From Burkholderia pyrrocinia (lineage in GTDB: Bacteria; Pseudomonadota; Gammaproteobacteria; Burkholderiales; Burkholderiaceae): 64,000 bases of DNA. The translations under genes were made by a program, and so were the position numbers. The stretch is from the NCBI RefSeq assembly GCF_001028665.1, contig NZ_CP011503.1, positions 992,001 through 1,056,000 on the forward strand, in the 5' to 3' direction. Of this stretch, positions 21,688 through 32,521 are shown piece after piece; position 1 is the stretch's first letter; every line of letters starts with the position of its first letter. A model generated the notes under the pieces. The model made no database searches, was not told the DNA's origin, and worked only from the letters and a program-made list of their open reading frames with translations.

Positions 21688-22365
21688 ATGAAAACCGTAC
21701 TGATCGTCGGCGCATCGCGCGGCCTCGGCCGCGAATTCGTCCGGCAATACCGGCGCGACGGCTGGAACGTGATCGCCACCGCGCGCGACGACGCGTCGCT
21801 CGCCGCGCTGCGCGCGCTCGGCGCGCAAGCGCATGCGCTCGACATCGCGCAGCCCGAGCAGATCGCGGCGCTCGGCTGGAAGCTCGACGGCGAGCGGCTC
21901 GATGCGGCCGTGCTCGTGTCGGGCGTCTACGGGCCGCGCACCGAAGGCGTCGAGACGATCACCGCCGAGGATTTCGATGCAGTGATGCACACGAACGTGC
22001 GCGGGCCGATGCAGTTGCTGCCGATCCTGCTGCCGCTCGTCGAGGATGCGCGCGGTGTGCTGGCCGTCGTGTCGAGCCGGATGGGCAGCATCGCCGAGGC
22101 GACCGGCACGACCGGCTGGCTGTATCGCGCAAGCAAGGCCGCGCTGAACGACGTGCTGCGCATCGCGTCGCTGCAGACGCGTCACGCCGCGTGCATCTCG
22201 CTGCATCCCGGCTGGGTGCGCACCGACATGGGCGGCGCGCAGGCCGCGATCGATCCGGAAACCAGCGTGACCGGCATGCGCCGCGTGATCGCCGAAGCCG
22301 GCGCCGACGTGTCGCAGGCGAACGGCCGCTTCTTCCAGTACGACGGCATCGAACTGAGCTGGTGA
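21688..22365 (+). CDS. SDR family oxidoreductase, CsgA-like
   Basis: 225 residues with TGxxxGxG variant GASRGLGREF (8-17) and YxxxK active site (LYRASKAALND, about 147). The short length and the C-terminal pattern (HPGWVRTDMGGAQAAIDPETSVTGMR) resemble the atypical SDR subgroup related to CsgA/carbonyl reductases. Substrate unknown. AAAGGAG lies 8 bases before the start. It is 90 bases after the carbonic anhydrase gene on the same strand. Confidence 0.9.
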   Translation: MKTVLIVGASRGLGREFVRQYRRDGWNVIATARDDASLAALRALGAQAHALDIAQPEQIAALGWKLDGERLDAAVLVSGVYGPRTEGVETITAEDFDAVMHTNVRGPMQLLPILLPLVEDARGVLAVVSSRMGSIAEATGTTGWLYRASKAALNDVLRIASLQTRHAACISLHPGWVRTDMGGAQAAIDPETSVTGMRRVIAEAGADVSQANGRFFQYDGIELSW

Positions 22366-22404
22366 TCCGCAGTAACAACCGAGCGTCGTTAATTCCTGTT
22401 TCGC

Positions 22405-22842
22405 ATGATTTTGAACCGACCTGACGCGTGCCCGTGCGGCGGCGCGTCCCCTGCTCCCGCCGGCAAAGCGCCGGCCCCGCGCTATGCGGCCTGCTGCGGC
22501 CGCTTCATCGACGGCGGCGAAGCCGCGCCGACCGCGCTCGAATTGATGCGTTCACGGTACAGCGCGTACGTGCTCGGCGCGACCGGCTACCTGCGCGCGA
22601 CGTGGGCGGCGCGCACCTGCCCGCCCGATCTCGACACCGACCCCGAGGCACCCGACGCGCCGCGCTGGCTCGGCCTCGCGGTAAAACGCCATGTACCGCT
22701 CGACGAACGGCACGCGGAGGTCGAGTTCGTGGCCCGCTACAAGGTTGGCGGACGCGCTTACCGGCTCCACGAGACCAGCCGTTTCGAGCGCGACGAGCAC
22801 GGTTTCTGGCGCTATGTCGACGGCGAAGTAAGTGAACGCTGA
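22405..22842 (+). CDS. YchJ family (UPF0225) protein
   Basis: 145 residues. An N-terminal Cys cluster (ACPCGG...YAACCGRFI) resembles a SEC-C-like metal site, and the rest matches the YchJ domain (ALELMRSRYSAYVLGATGYL; RWLGLAVKRH; VEFVARYKVGGRAYRLHE). The family is common in proteobacteria and of unknown function, with an NTF2-like fold. It is 39 bases after the SDR gene in the same direction. Confidence 0.9.
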   Translation: MILNRPDACPCGGASPAPAGKAPAPRYAACCGRFIDGGEAAPTALELMRSRYSAYVLGATGYLRATWAARTCPPDLDTDPEAPDAPRWLGLAVKRHVPLDERHAEVEFVARYKVGGRAYRLHETSRFERDEHGFWRYVDGEVSER

Positions 22843-22949
22843 CAAATAGTTGCTGTGTCAGACGCCGGGTAATTCCCGCATTGCACAACCCGATTTTGTC
22901 GGGCTAGGATGGCCGTCAGATTGGTCAAGTTGCATGGCAGGGCTTACGA

Positions 22950-24230
22950 ATGGCGTTCAGCAAGGTATTGGTGGGATGGATGGCGGCCGGTGCGCTGTCG
23001 GCCGCTCAGGCCGGTACGCTGCCGAACGCCAATACGGGTACGGGCCCCGCAAGCGGGTCGCTCGCCCACGCCGAACGCTTCGATTACAGCGACTCGAACC
23101 TGCCGCAGGTCGCGGCTGGCCTCAACGAGCAAATCCTCCGCATTCCCGCCGATGCTTCGGGCTCCGTCACGCTCGAGGCGACGCTCTTCAAGCCGGACGG
23201 CCCCGGCCCGTTCCCGCTCGTCGTCTTCAACCACGGCAAGAACACCGGCGATCTCCATCTGCAGCCGCGCAGCCGGCCGCTCGCGTTCGCGCGCGAATTC
23301 GTGCGCCGCGGCTACGCGGTCATCGCGCCGAACCGCCAGGGCTTCGCCGGTTCGGGCGGCACGTACCAGCAGGAAGGCTGCAACGTCGGCAAGAACGGGC
23401 TCGCGCAGGCCGCCGACGTCGACGCGACGGTGCGCTACATGTCGCGCCAGTCGTACGTCGATGCATCGCGCATCGTCGTCGCCGGCACATCGCACGGCGG
23501 CCTCGCGTCGGTCGCGTACGGCACCGAAGCCGCACCGGGCGTGCGCGGCATCATCAACTTCTCCGGCGGGCTGCGCCAGGATCTGTGCGACGGCTGGCAG
23601 CGCAACCTCGTCGACGCATTCGACCAGTACGGCGCGCGCACGGCCGTGCGGTCGCTGTGGCTGTACGGCGACAACGATTCGGTGTGGACGCCCGGGCTCG
23701 TCGCGCAAATGCACGACGCGTACGTGTCGCACGGCACGCAGGCCCAGTTCATCGACTTCGGCCGCTACAAGGACGACGCGCACCGGCTGATCGTCGATCG
23801 CGACGGCGTGCCGGTCTGGTGGCCGGCCGTCAACGCGTTCCTCGAGAAGCTGAACCTGCCGACCTCGGTGCGCTATGCGGTTGCGAACCCGCACGAGCCG
23901 AAGGCCACCGGCTATGCGGCCATCGACGCGGTCAACGCCGTGCCGTATGTCGACGAAGCCGGCCGCGAAGGCTATCGCCGCTTCCTGAACCAGCATCCGA
24001 GCCGCGCGTTCGCGGTGTCCTCCGAAGGCGCGTGGTCGTGGGCCGAAGGCGGCGACGACCCGATGGCGCTCGCGCTCGACAACTGCGCGAAACAGGGCGC
24101 GGGCGCGTGCCGGCTGTATGCGGTCAACGACCGCGTCGTGTGGAACACCAACACGACGCAGACGGCCGACAACGGCGACGGCAACGGCAATACGCACGAC
24201 ACCGACGCGCGCGCGCTGGCTTCGCGCTGA
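22950..24230 (+). CDS. Secreted alpha/beta hydrolase (dienelactone hydrolase-like)
   Basis: 426 residues. A signal peptide (MAFSKVLVGWMAAGALSAAQAG) is followed by a hydrolase fold with the nucleophile elbow GTSHG (S181), an oxyanion region (VVFNHGKNTGD), and plausible Asp/His partners in YGDNDSVW and KDDAHRL. It is exported to the periplasm or beyond; ester or peptide substrates are possible but not shown. The C-terminal 100 residues contain an extra region (YVDEAGREGYRRFLNQHPSRAFAVS) that could be a substrate lid or separate domain. It stands alone before the biotin operon. Confidence 0.88.
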   Translation: MAFSKVLVGWMAAGALSAAQAGTLPNANTGTGPASGSLAHAERFDYSDSNLPQVAAGLNEQILRIPADASGSVTLEATLFKPDGPGPFPLVVFNHGKNTGDLHLQPRSRPLAFAREFVRRGYAVIAPNRQGFAGSGGTYQQEGCNVGKNGLAQAADVDATVRYMSRQSYVDASRIVVAGTSHGGLASVAYGTEAAPGVRGIINFSGGLRQDLCDGWQRNLVDAFDQYGARTAVRSLWLYGDNDSVWTPGLVAQMHDAYVSHGTQAQFIDFGRYKDDAHRLIVDRDGVPVWWPAVNAFLEKLNLPTSVRYAVANPHEPKATGYAAIDAVNAVPYVDEAGREGYRRFLNQHPSRAFAVSSEGAWSWAEGGDDPMALALDNCAKQGAGACRLYAVNDRVVWNTNTTQTADNGDGNGNTHDTDARALASR

Positions 24231-24718
24231 CGCGCGGCGGGCCGTACGCCGCGCCTGTTTCGCTTCCGATCCCGCTTCCCGCCTCATTCTTTCGTGCGCG
24301 ATCGCATTGCGCGTCGTCGTAATACGCGCGTTCGCGCCATCGCCTGCCGTTCCGGCAGTCCGATCTCGCCCGGATTCCGCAGACCATTCCACCGCCGCAG
24401 TTCGCGCCCGCATCGTTCCGCTTCGCCGCGCCCTTCTTCGATCCCCGATTTTTCGCGATTGCACCGCGCCCCGCCCCGCGATTTTTTTCTGTCGAGGGGG
24501 TTCACTCGAACGTCGTCATCTGCGCGCATTCCCGGGCATCTGAACCGTACCGTTCCGAGCCGCTCCGATCTGCGCCGAACTCCCGCCCGGCAAGGCTTTG
24601 CGGTGTTTGTAACCGCTAGTGCAACGTGTCGCGGAACACGCTAATCTCAGCGCGTTTTGGAATCTGCCGCGCGGCATCCCGTCGATGCCGCGCGGCCGTT
24701 TTACCCTTCGGAGTTGCC
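24231..24718. other. Leader region of the biotin operon
   Basis: 488 bases without a gene I can support. It includes CGTGT-CGCGGA-ACACG (24615-24630), a TTTGTAACC half-site (24606-24614) that only faintly resembles half of a BirA operator, and the strong hairpin described separately just before bioA. Confidence 0.5.
24666..24702 (+). promoter_or_regulatory. Terminator-like hairpin directly upstream of bioA (candidate attenuator)
   Basis: A perfect 12-bp stem (GCCGCGCGGCAT at 24666-24677 with ATGCCGCGCGGC at 24685-24696; loop CCCGTCG) is followed by CG and TTTT at 24699-24702. It ends 16 bases before the TTG start of bioA. This is where an attenuator or a translation-blocking hairpin would sit. 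No alternative antiterminator pairing was found by eye. Confidence 0.5.
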
Positions 24719-26061
24719 TTGAGTACGCCAGCCACCGACGACTGGGTCGCGCGCAGCCTGCGCGCGGTCTGGCATCCCTGCACCCAGATGAAGCACCACG
24801 AGCGCCTGCCGCTCGTCCCGGTCGCGCGCGGCGCGGGCGTGTGGCTGTACGACCGCGAGGGCCGGCGTTACTTCGACGCAATCAGCTCATGGTGGGTCAA
24901 CCTGTTCGGCCATGCGAACCCGGACATCAACGCGGCGCTGAAGGACCAGCTCGACACGCTCGAGCACGCGATGCTCGCCGGCTGCACGCACGAGCCCGCG
25001 ATCGAGCTCGCCGAGCGGCTGCACGCGCTCACCGCGCGCACGCTCGGCCATGCGTTCTTCGCGTCGGACGGCGCGTCGGCGGTCGAGATCGCGCTGAAGA
25101 TGAGCTTCCACGCGTGGCGCAACCGCGGCCGCGCGAACAAGCAGGAATTCGTCTGCGTCGCGAACAGCTATCACGGCGAGACGATCGGCGCGCTCGGCGT
25201 GACCGACGTCGCGCTGTTCAAGGATGCGTACGACCCGCTGATCCGCCATGCGCACGTCGTCGCGTCGCCCGATGCGCGCGGCGCGCTGCCGGGCGAGACG
25301 GCCGCCGACGTCGCGGGCCGCGCGCTCGCGGACGTGCGGCGCCTGTTCGTCGAACGCGGCGACCGGATCGCCGCGCTGATCGTCGAGCCGCTGGTGCAGT
25401 GCGCGGCCGGCATGGCGATGCACGATCCGTCGTACGTGCGCGGGCTGCGCGCGCTGTGCGACGAATTCGGCGTGCACCTGATCGCCGACGAGATCGCGGT
25501 CGGCTGCGGCCGCACGGGCACCTTCTTCGCGTGCGAGCAGGCCGGCGTGTGGCCCGATTTCATGTGCCTGTCGAAAGGCATCAGCGGCGGCTACCTGCCG
25601 CTGTCGCTCGTGCTCACGCGCGACGACGTGTTCGCGGCGTTCTACGACGACGACACGACGCGCGGCTTCCTGCACTCGCATTCGTACACGGGCAACCCGC
25701 TCGCGTGCCGCGCCGCGGTCGCGACGCTCGACCTGTTCGCGCGCGACGACGTGCTCGCGCAAAACGCGCGCAAGTCGGCCGCGATGCGTGCCGCGCTCGC
25801 ACCGCTCGACGCGCACCCGCAGGTGCGCCACCTGCGCGAACGCGGCACGCTGTTCGCATTCGACGTCGCGCTCGACGGCGATGCGGCGCGCGGCTTCTCG
25901 CGACGCTTCTTCGAACGTGCGCTCGAACGCGAACTGCTGCTGCGCCCGATCGGCACGACCGTGTACCTGATGCCGCCGTACGTGATGAGCGACGACGACA
26001 TCGCGTGGCTCGCGCAACGCACGCGCGACACGCTCGACGCAACGCTCGCGGAGATCACGCA

Positions 26062-26065
<4 letters not shown>
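24719..26065 (+). CDS. bioA: Adenosylmethionine-8-amino-7-oxononanoate aminotransferase
   Basis: 448 residues if started at TTG 24719 ([21 protein letters not shown]...), with CGGAG 5 bases upstream. An in-frame ATG at 24626 would place the leader hairpin inside the gene and add Arg/Ala-rich residues absent from BioA. Class III aminotransferase: the substrate motif [10 protein letters not shown] (about 55), the PLP-contact segment [12 protein letters not shown], and the PLP lysine in LSKGISGGY (about 284). It converts 7-keto-8-aminopelargonate to 7,8-diaminopelargonate using AdoMet as amino donor. It is first in bioA-bioF-bioD-bioB; its stop overlaps the bioF start (ATGA). Confidence 0.95.
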
Positions 26066-27248
<1,183 letters not shown>

Positions 27249-27252
<4 letters not shown>

Positions 27253-27968
27253 CAGCCCCGCTCTCGCTCTTCGTCACCGGCACCGACACCGAAATCGGCA
27301 AGACCTTCGTATCGGCCGCGATGCTGCACGGCTTCGCGCGGCGCGGCCTGCGTGCGGCCGCACTGAAGCCGGTCGCGGCCGGCGCGACCGAACAGGACGG
27401 CGTCTGGCACAACGAGGACGCCGACCAGCTCGACGCAGCCGCGAACGTCGTGCTGCCGCCCGAGCTGCGCACGCCGTTCCTGCTGAAGGCGCCCGCCGCG
27501 CCGCACATCGTCGCCGCGCAGGAAGGCGTGACGCTCGACATCGACACGATCGTCGCGTGCCACCGCGAGGCGCTGACGCGCGCGGACATCGTCGTCGTCG
27601 AAGGCGCCGGCGGGTTTCGCGTGCCGCTGAACGACACGCAGGACATGGCCGATCTCGCGGTCGCGCTCGGCGTGCCGGTCGTGATGGTGGTCGGCGTGCG
27701 GCTCGGCTGCATCAGCCACGCGCTGCTGACCGCCGACGCGATTCGCCAACGCGGCCTCACGCTCGCGGGCTGGGTCGCGAACCACGTCGACCCGGCGATG
27801 TCGTTCCCGGACGAGAACGTCGCCACGCTTCGCGACTGGCTTGCGCGCGAGCACCGCGCACCGCTCGTCGGCCGCATTCCGTACATGACGCCGGCCGCTC
27901 CCGAATCCGCCGCGGCAATGCTCGACATTGCCGCGCTCGTCGAGTCGCTGCGCGCCGCGCAGCATTGA
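27249..27968 (+). CDS. bioD: Dethiobiotin synthetase
   Basis: 239 residues. The P-loop GTDTEIGKT (about 10-18), the KPVAAG motif (about 42) and the [11 protein letters not shown] segment (about 118) are all diagnostic for BioD, which carboxylates and cyclises 7,8-diaminopelargonate with ATP. Start at 27249 overlaps the bioF stop (ATGA). An earlier in-frame start at 27114 lies deep in bioF and is not credible. bioB follows after 41 bases. Confidence 0.96.
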
Positions 27969-28009
27969 CCCAACCGAATCCCCACTCCCGCCCAGGACAG
28001 GAAAACGAA

Positions 28010-29029
28010 ATGACCCAAGCCCAGACCGCCGCCGTGCAACCCGACGCGATTCCCGTGGCCGCACCGGCCCCGCAGCGCTGGCGCGTCGCCGACGTCGTCG
28101 CGCTGTTCGCACTGCCGTTCAACGACCTGATCTTCCGCGCGCAGCAGGTGCATCGCGAGCACTTCGACGCAAATGCGGTGCAGTTGTCGACGCTGCTGTC
28201 GATCAAGACGGGCGGCTGCGAGGAAGATTGCGGCTACTGCTCGCAGTCGTCGCATCACGACACGGGCCTGAAGGCCGAGAAGCTGATGGATGTCGATACG
28301 GTGCTCGACGCCGCGCGCGCGGCGAAGGCGAACGGCGCGAGCCGCTTCTGCATGGGCGCCGCGTGGCGCAACCCGAAGGAACGCCACATGCCGGCGCTGA
28401 CCGAGATGGTGCGCGGCGTGAAGGAACTCGGCCTCGAAACCTGCATGACGCTCGGCATGCTCGAGGACGAACAGGCGCAGCAGCTCGCCGACGCGGGCCT
28501 CGACTACTACAACCACAACCTCGACACGTCGCCGGAGTTCTACGGCCAGGTGATCTCGACGCGCACGTACCAGGATCGCCTCGACACGCTCGACCGCGTG
28601 CGCGACGCGGGCATCAACGTGTGCTGCGGCGGCATCATCGGGATGGGCGAGTCGCGCCGCGAGCGCGCGGGCCTGATCTCGCAGCTCGCGAACCTGAACC
28701 CGTATCCGGAATCGGTGCCGATCAACAACCTCGTCGCGATCGAAGGCACGCCGCTCGAAGGCACTGCGCCGCTCGACCCGTTCGAGTTCGTGCGCACGAT
28801 CGCGGTCGCGCGCATCACGATGCCGAAGGCCGTCGTACGCCTGTCGGCCGGCCGCGAGCAGCTCGACGACGCGATGCAGGCGATGTGCTTCCTCGCCGGT
28901 GCGAACTCGATGTTCTACGGCGACCAGCTGCTGACGACGAGCAACCCGCAGACGCAGCGCGACCGCGCGCTGTTCGAGCGCCTCGGCATCCGCGCGAGCC
29001 AGGCCGACGCACTGTCGGAAAACGCGTAA
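28010..29029 (+). CDS. bioB: Biotin synthase
   Basis: 339 residues. Radical SAM enzyme: the cluster motif C-x3-C-x2-C is seen in [11 protein letters not shown] (about 71-78), and the second [2Fe-2S] ligands in the barrel ([24 protein letters not shown]) and the conserved YNHNLDTS are present. It inserts sulfur into dethiobiotin to make biotin, the last step of the operon. AGGACAGGAAAACGAA precedes the start at 28010. A terminator follows immediately. Confidence 0.97.
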   Translation: MTQAQTAAVQPDAIPVAAPAPQRWRVADVVALFALPFNDLIFRAQQVHREHFDANAVQLSTLLSIKTGGCEEDCGYCSQSSHHDTGLKAEKLMDVDTVLDAARAAKANGASRFCMGAAWRNPKERHMPALTEMVRGVKELGLETCMTLGMLEDEQAQQLADAGLDYYNHNLDTSPEFYGQVISTRTYQDRLDTLDRVRDAGINVCCGGIIGMGESRRERAGLISQLANLNPYPESVPINNLVAIEGTPLEGTAPLDPFEFVRTIAVARITMPKAVVRLSAGREQLDDAMQAMCFLAGANSMFYGDQLLTTSNPQTQRDRALFERLGIRASQADALSENA

Positions 29030-29060
29030 GCGAAACGGCCGTCGGGCCGGCGCTGCGAAT

Positions 29061-29091
29061 GAAAAAGCCGGGGCATGCCTCGGCTTTTTTT
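29061..29091. terminator. Bidirectional terminator between bioB and the cutC unit
   Basis: AAAAGCCG (29063-29070) pairs with CGGCTTTT (29081-29088), with further GGC/GCC pairs inside; A-run and T-run flank it, so it can stop bioB (plus) and cutC (minus) transcription. Confidence 0.85.
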
Positions 29092-29174
29092 CATCCGATC
29101 GTCTGCACCGCGTTACCCTGCGCATCGAGAATCACGGTCTTCTCGACGCGCCAGCGCACGCCGTCGAGCGTCAC
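29091..29174 (-). CDS. Possible 27-residue micro-ORF coupled to cutC
   Basis: A GTG at 29174 overlaps the cutC stop in the form GTGA and opens a 28-codon frame (MTLDGVRWRVEKTVILD...VQTIG) that ends exactly at the terminator. Codon third positions are GC-rich, like neighbouring genes, and the peptide has an alternating beta-strand look rather than shadow-frame Arg/Ala bias. It could be a genuine coupled small protein or the decayed end of a longer ancestral cutC. I know no homologue. Confidence 0.35.
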   Translation of the reverse strand: MTLDGVRWRVEKTVILDAQGNAVQTIG

Positions 29175-29896
29175 ACGTGCGCCGCCGCGCCGTCGAGCGC
29201 CGCGCGCACCCGCTCGACGAGCTGTTCGTCGACGGGTGCCAGCACCTCGCCGCGCGGCCGCACGCCCGAGCCGAAATGCACCGCGCGCACGCCGGTGGCC
29301 CGGACGAAATCGCCGACCGCATCGACGGTGAGCCCCGAGCCGGCCAGCACCGTGCACGTCGCCCCTTCCGCGTGCCGCACCATCCGCGTGATCGTCGCGG
29401 CAGCATCGAGCACCGACGGGTGGCCGCCCGACGTCAGTACCGACGTGACGGCCGGCACGCGCAGCAACGCGTCGAACGCGGCGTTGAGGTCGCGCGACAC
29501 GTCGAACGCGCGATGGAACGTCAGCGCGCGGCCATCCGCGGCAGCCGCGATGCGGGCCAGTGCGCCGAGATCGACGTCGCCGCGCGCATCGAGCGCGCCG
29601 AACACGACCCCGTTTGCACCGGCCGCGACGGCCGCGCGCACGTCGCGTTCGATCACGCGCAGGTCGTCGGCGTCGTAGACGAACGACCGGCTGTGCGGGC
29701 GCACGATCACGTTGACGGGAATCGGCACGGCGGCCACGACGGCCTCGATCAGGCCGACGCTCGGCGTCAGGCCGCCTTCGGTGATCGCGGTCACGAGTTC
29801 GAGGCGGTCGGCGCCCGCGCGGGCGGCGGCCTTCGCATCGCCGACGGTCGTGGCGATCACTTCGAGGAGGACGGAAGAAGCGGCGTTTCTGGTCAT
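29171..29896 (-). CDS. cutC: CutC family protein
   Basis: 241 residues, near the usual CutC length (about 248), with a TIM-barrel pattern and family motifs LEVIATTVGDAKAAARAGADRLEL at the start (about 11-34), IVRPHSRSFVY (about 63) and TFHRAFD (about 126). CutC was linked to copper tolerance in E. coli, but later work questions a direct role, so only the family is assigned. It is transcribed toward the terminator shared with bioB and may be coupled to a 27-codon frame at its end. Confidence 0.92.
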   Translation of the reverse strand: MTRNAASSVLLEVIATTVGDAKAAARAGADRLELVTAITEGGLTPSVGLIEAVVAAVPIPVNVIVRPHSRSFVYDADDLRVIERDVRAAVAAGANGVVFGALDARGDVDLGALARIAAAADGRALTFHRAFDVSRDLNAAFDALLRVPAVTSVLTSGGHPSVLDAAATITRMVRHAEGATCTVLAGSGLTVDAVGDFVRATGVRAVHFGSGVRPRGEVLAPVDEQLVERVRAALDGAAAHV

Positions 29897-29979
29897 CGGC
29901 GGCTCGCGATTCGTCAGGACAATTCGCGCATCCTAGCCGAGCGGCGCGACGGGCGCCAGCGTGGGGGCCGCCGCGCCCG

Positions 29980-30390
29980 TCAGCCGCGCCGCACGAGCCA
30001 GACGCCGGCCAGCGCGGACAATGCCGTCACCGCGGCGCCGGGCGCGAACCGGAACATCCGCGCGTTCACGTCCACGCCCTGCTGCTGCATCACGTCGACG
30101 ATCCCGGGCGCCAGCAGCAGCGACACCCAGCCCATCATCCCGAATGCGGTCGCCGCGGTCGCGGCGAGCAGCGCGATGCCCGCGCCCCGCGCACGCGGCC
30201 GGAACGCGCCGGCGAACGCGCCCGCGGCCAGAAGCGCGGCCGAGAACGCGAACAGCACGGCAACGAATACGAAGACGAACATCGCGCCCGTATGGCCGAT
30301 CTTCATGAACGCGACCATCTGCGCGGCGACCACGCACATGCCCGCGATCGCGAACAGCACGATCGCCAGCGCGTTGCGCACGAAGCTCAC
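29980..30390 (-). CDS. Small membrane protein, coupled to its upstream neighbour
   Basis: 136 residues with four likely membrane helices and no recognised family (SFVRNALAIVLFAIAG at the start). The start is GTG at 30390, which overlaps the stop of the upstream membrane protein in the form GTGA, so translation is coupled. The same frame is open further upstream, but only as a shadow of that gene. The Arg tail (VWLVRRG) supports an inside C-terminus. Function unknown; it is probably a partner of the preceding protein. Confidence 0.7.
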   Translation of the reverse strand: MSFVRNALAIVLFAIAGMCVVAAQMVAFMKIGHTGAMFVFVFVAVLFAFSAALLAAGAFAGAFRPRARGAGIALLAATAATAFGMMGWVSLLLAPGIVDVMQQQGVDVNARMFRFAPGAAVTALSALAGVWLVRRG

Positions 30391-30773
30391 GCGAGGGCCT
30401 GGCGGAAATACGCGGTCGCGGGGCGCCGGAACAGCAGGTAGACAAACAGCGCGAACAGCAGGAAGCCGGGAATCAGCACCGCGAACATCGACGTCGGCAT
30501 GTTGACGAACGAGAACGCGAAACCGAACACGGACGTCGCGATATAGGCCTTGCGCGACCACTCGCGGCCCTTGAGGATCGCGATGCCGATCACGACGTTC
30601 GCGGCTTCGATGATCACGCTGATGCCGAGCGTCGCCCAGACGGGCAGCAGGTAGTGCGACAGCAGCGCCTGGGTGGTCGGCATGCCGATCGAGAACGGCG
30701 TATAGACGCACGTGATCGCGTTGGTGACGATGATGATCCACGCGAGGATGGTCAGCGAAATCGGTCTTTTCAT
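30387..30773 (-). CDS. Small membrane protein of unknown function
   Basis: 128 residues with three or four membrane helices (ISLTILAWIIIVTNAITCVYTPF; LPVWATLGISVIIEAANVVIGIAIL; FAVLIPGFLLFALFVYLLF). AAGGA sits 8 bases before the start. I do not recognise the family. It is followed with a four-base overlap by another small membrane protein, which suggests a two-component membrane unit. No regulator or enzyme is adjacent. Confidence 0.8.
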   Translation of the reverse strand: MKRPISLTILAWIIIVTNAITCVYTPFSIGMPTTQALLSHYLLPVWATLGISVIIEAANVVIGIAILKGREWSRKAYIATSVFGFAFSFVNMPTSMFAVLIPGFLLFALFVYLLFRRPATAYFRQALA

Positions 30774-30939
30774 TGTGTTGTCCTTTTATTCGCCGCCATG
30801 GTGGCCCCCGGAGCGGCGCGATCGCGGTCACGACGGCCGCGATCGCGCCATTGTCGGGGAAGCACGCGGGGAACGCAACGGCCGGCCCGGGCCGATGCGT
30901 CCCGATCGCCGGATCGCCGCATGCGGTGCGCGCGCGGCG

Positions 30940-32226
30940 CTAGCCGGCGTTCGCTTCGTCGTCGACCCAGTCGATATCGCCGCACAGTACGCGCTGCGCA
31001 TCGCCGACGCGCACGGCCACCGACAGCGTCACGCACGGCTGCGCCTCGTTGATCGACAGGTACGGCCGCGTGACCTGCACGCGCCCCGGCTCGGCGATCG
31101 CCGAGCGGAAATACGGCCGGCGCAGCCAGTTCGCGCCCTGCGCATCCGCCAGCGGCGAGAACCGTGCTTCGCTCAGCGCGCGATCGGCGCGCAGCACGAC
31201 GTTGCGGCCCGACTGCCGGCCGTGCGCGTCGAGCAGGAAGCAGCGCGCGGCGGCGTCGAGTGCAAGGAAGTTCCAGCACACCTCGTCGAGCGGCTCGCCG
31301 GACGCGAGGCGCTCTGCCGCACGCTCGAACGCGCGCAGGTACGGCGCGATTCGCTGCGCGTCGCGCCGCTCGCGCGCTTCCGTCTGCTGACGAAAGCGTT
31401 CGGTCAGCTCGCCGATGCAGACCGTCGCGGTCGCGCTGTCGGGCAGCCCCGGCGCCGGGCGGCCGAAATAGTAGCCCTGCACGAAATCGGCCTCGCACGA
31501 CAGCGCGATCTGCGCCTCGTGCTCGGTCTCGATCCCTTCGACGAGCACGAGCTTGCCGGCCTCGTGCAGCAGCGTCACCAGCCCGTGCAGGATCGCGGTG
31601 AGCCCGGTGCGGTGCGCCGCGTGCGACAGCATGATCCGGTCGAGCTTCACGATGTCCGGGTTCAGTTGCCAGATCCGCTCGAGGTTCGAATGGCCGGCAC
31701 CGAAATCGTCGAGCGCGATCAGGAAGCCATGGGTGCGGAATTCGCGCACGGCCTCGGCGAGCCGCTCGACGTCTTCCGCGCGCTGTTCGAGCACCTCGAG
31801 CACGACGCGGCGCGGCGGCATGCCGAGCCGCTTCAGGTTCGCGAGCAGCGCGGCCGCCTGGAACGGGTCGGTGAGCACGCCCGGATGGACGTTGAGAAAC
31901 AGCCACTCGCGCTCGGCGCCGAGCAGCGCGAAGTTCTCGAGATGCAGCGCCTGCGCGAGCCGGTCGAGCTGCAGCAGTTCGCCCTGGCGCGCGGCTTCGC
32001 CGAACACGTCGAGCGGCGACACGGGGCGGTCGAGCGCATCGTGCGCGCGCAACAGCGCCTCGTAGCCGACCGCACGCTGGTGCGACAGGCTGAATATCGG
32101 CTGGAACACGGTCGTGAGCGTCAGGTCGCGATGCTGCGTTGCCAGACGTTCGAGGCCGGAGCTCATCTCCCGCTCGAAACGGTACGGCGACGCGGCGGCC
32201 GGACGCTCCTGTTGCACGATCGTCAT
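30940..32226 (-). CDS. EAL domain cyclic-di-GMP phosphodiesterase, probably active
   Basis: 428 residues. The N-terminal half is an EAL domain with every key residue: EALLR (56-60), the Asn of FLNVHP, the Glu of VLEVLEQ, DDFGAGHS, the Lys of IVKLDR, the Glu of LVEGIETE and QGYYFGRP. The C-terminal half (about 270-428) has a PAS/cache-like look and is probably a sensor. Such proteins hydrolyse c-di-GMP to pGpG and shift cells toward motility. AGGAGGAAGGC lies just before 32226; longer frames start far upstream without a site. It has no GGDEF partner and stands alone. Confidence 0.93.
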   Translation of the reverse strand: MTIVQQERPAAASPYRFEREMSSGLERLATQHRDLTLTTVFQPIFSLSHQRAVGYEALLRAHDALDRPVSPLDVFGEAARQGELLQLDRLAQALHLENFALLGAEREWLFLNVHPGVLTDPFQAAALLANLKRLGMPPRRVVLEVLEQRAEDVERLAEAVREFRTHGFLIALDDFGAGHSNLERIWQLNPDIVKLDRIMLSHAAHRTGLTAILHGLVTLLHEAGKLVLVEGIETEHEAQIALSCEADFVQGYYFGRPAPGLPDSATATVCIGELTERFRQQTEARERRDAQRIAPYLRAFERAAERLASGEPLDEVCWNFLALDAAARCFLLDAHGRQSGRNVVLRADRALSEARFSPLADAQGANWLRRPYFRSAIAEPGRVQVTRPYLSINEAQPCVTLSVAVRVGDAQRVLCGDIDWVDDEANAG

Positions 32227-32521
32227 GCCTTCCTCCTGTGAAGCACTCGAACGCGGCGACCGACGAAACGGACGACGCGTGCAATGTCTTGGTTGGACCC
32301 TCGGTTGTCCGGTCGGTGCCGGACGGCTGCCCAGCATCAAGCAAGCTCCGTGCAAGGAGCGAACAACCCATGCGCCGCGCGGGCGCGCCGGCCCGTTGCA
32401 CCATCGTGGCACGCGCCCGATGCACCGTTTTCGTGCGCACGCACCGGCCGCTCGAGCGCAGCCGTCACGTCAGCACGCTACACTCCGTACGATCGTTTCA
32501 TTCCCCGTATTCGCCGTATCG

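Noticed and set aside
24606-24614. BirA operator upstream of bioA
   Set aside because: Only one half-site (TTTGTAACC) is seen; the expected opposite half at 15-16 bases is missing.
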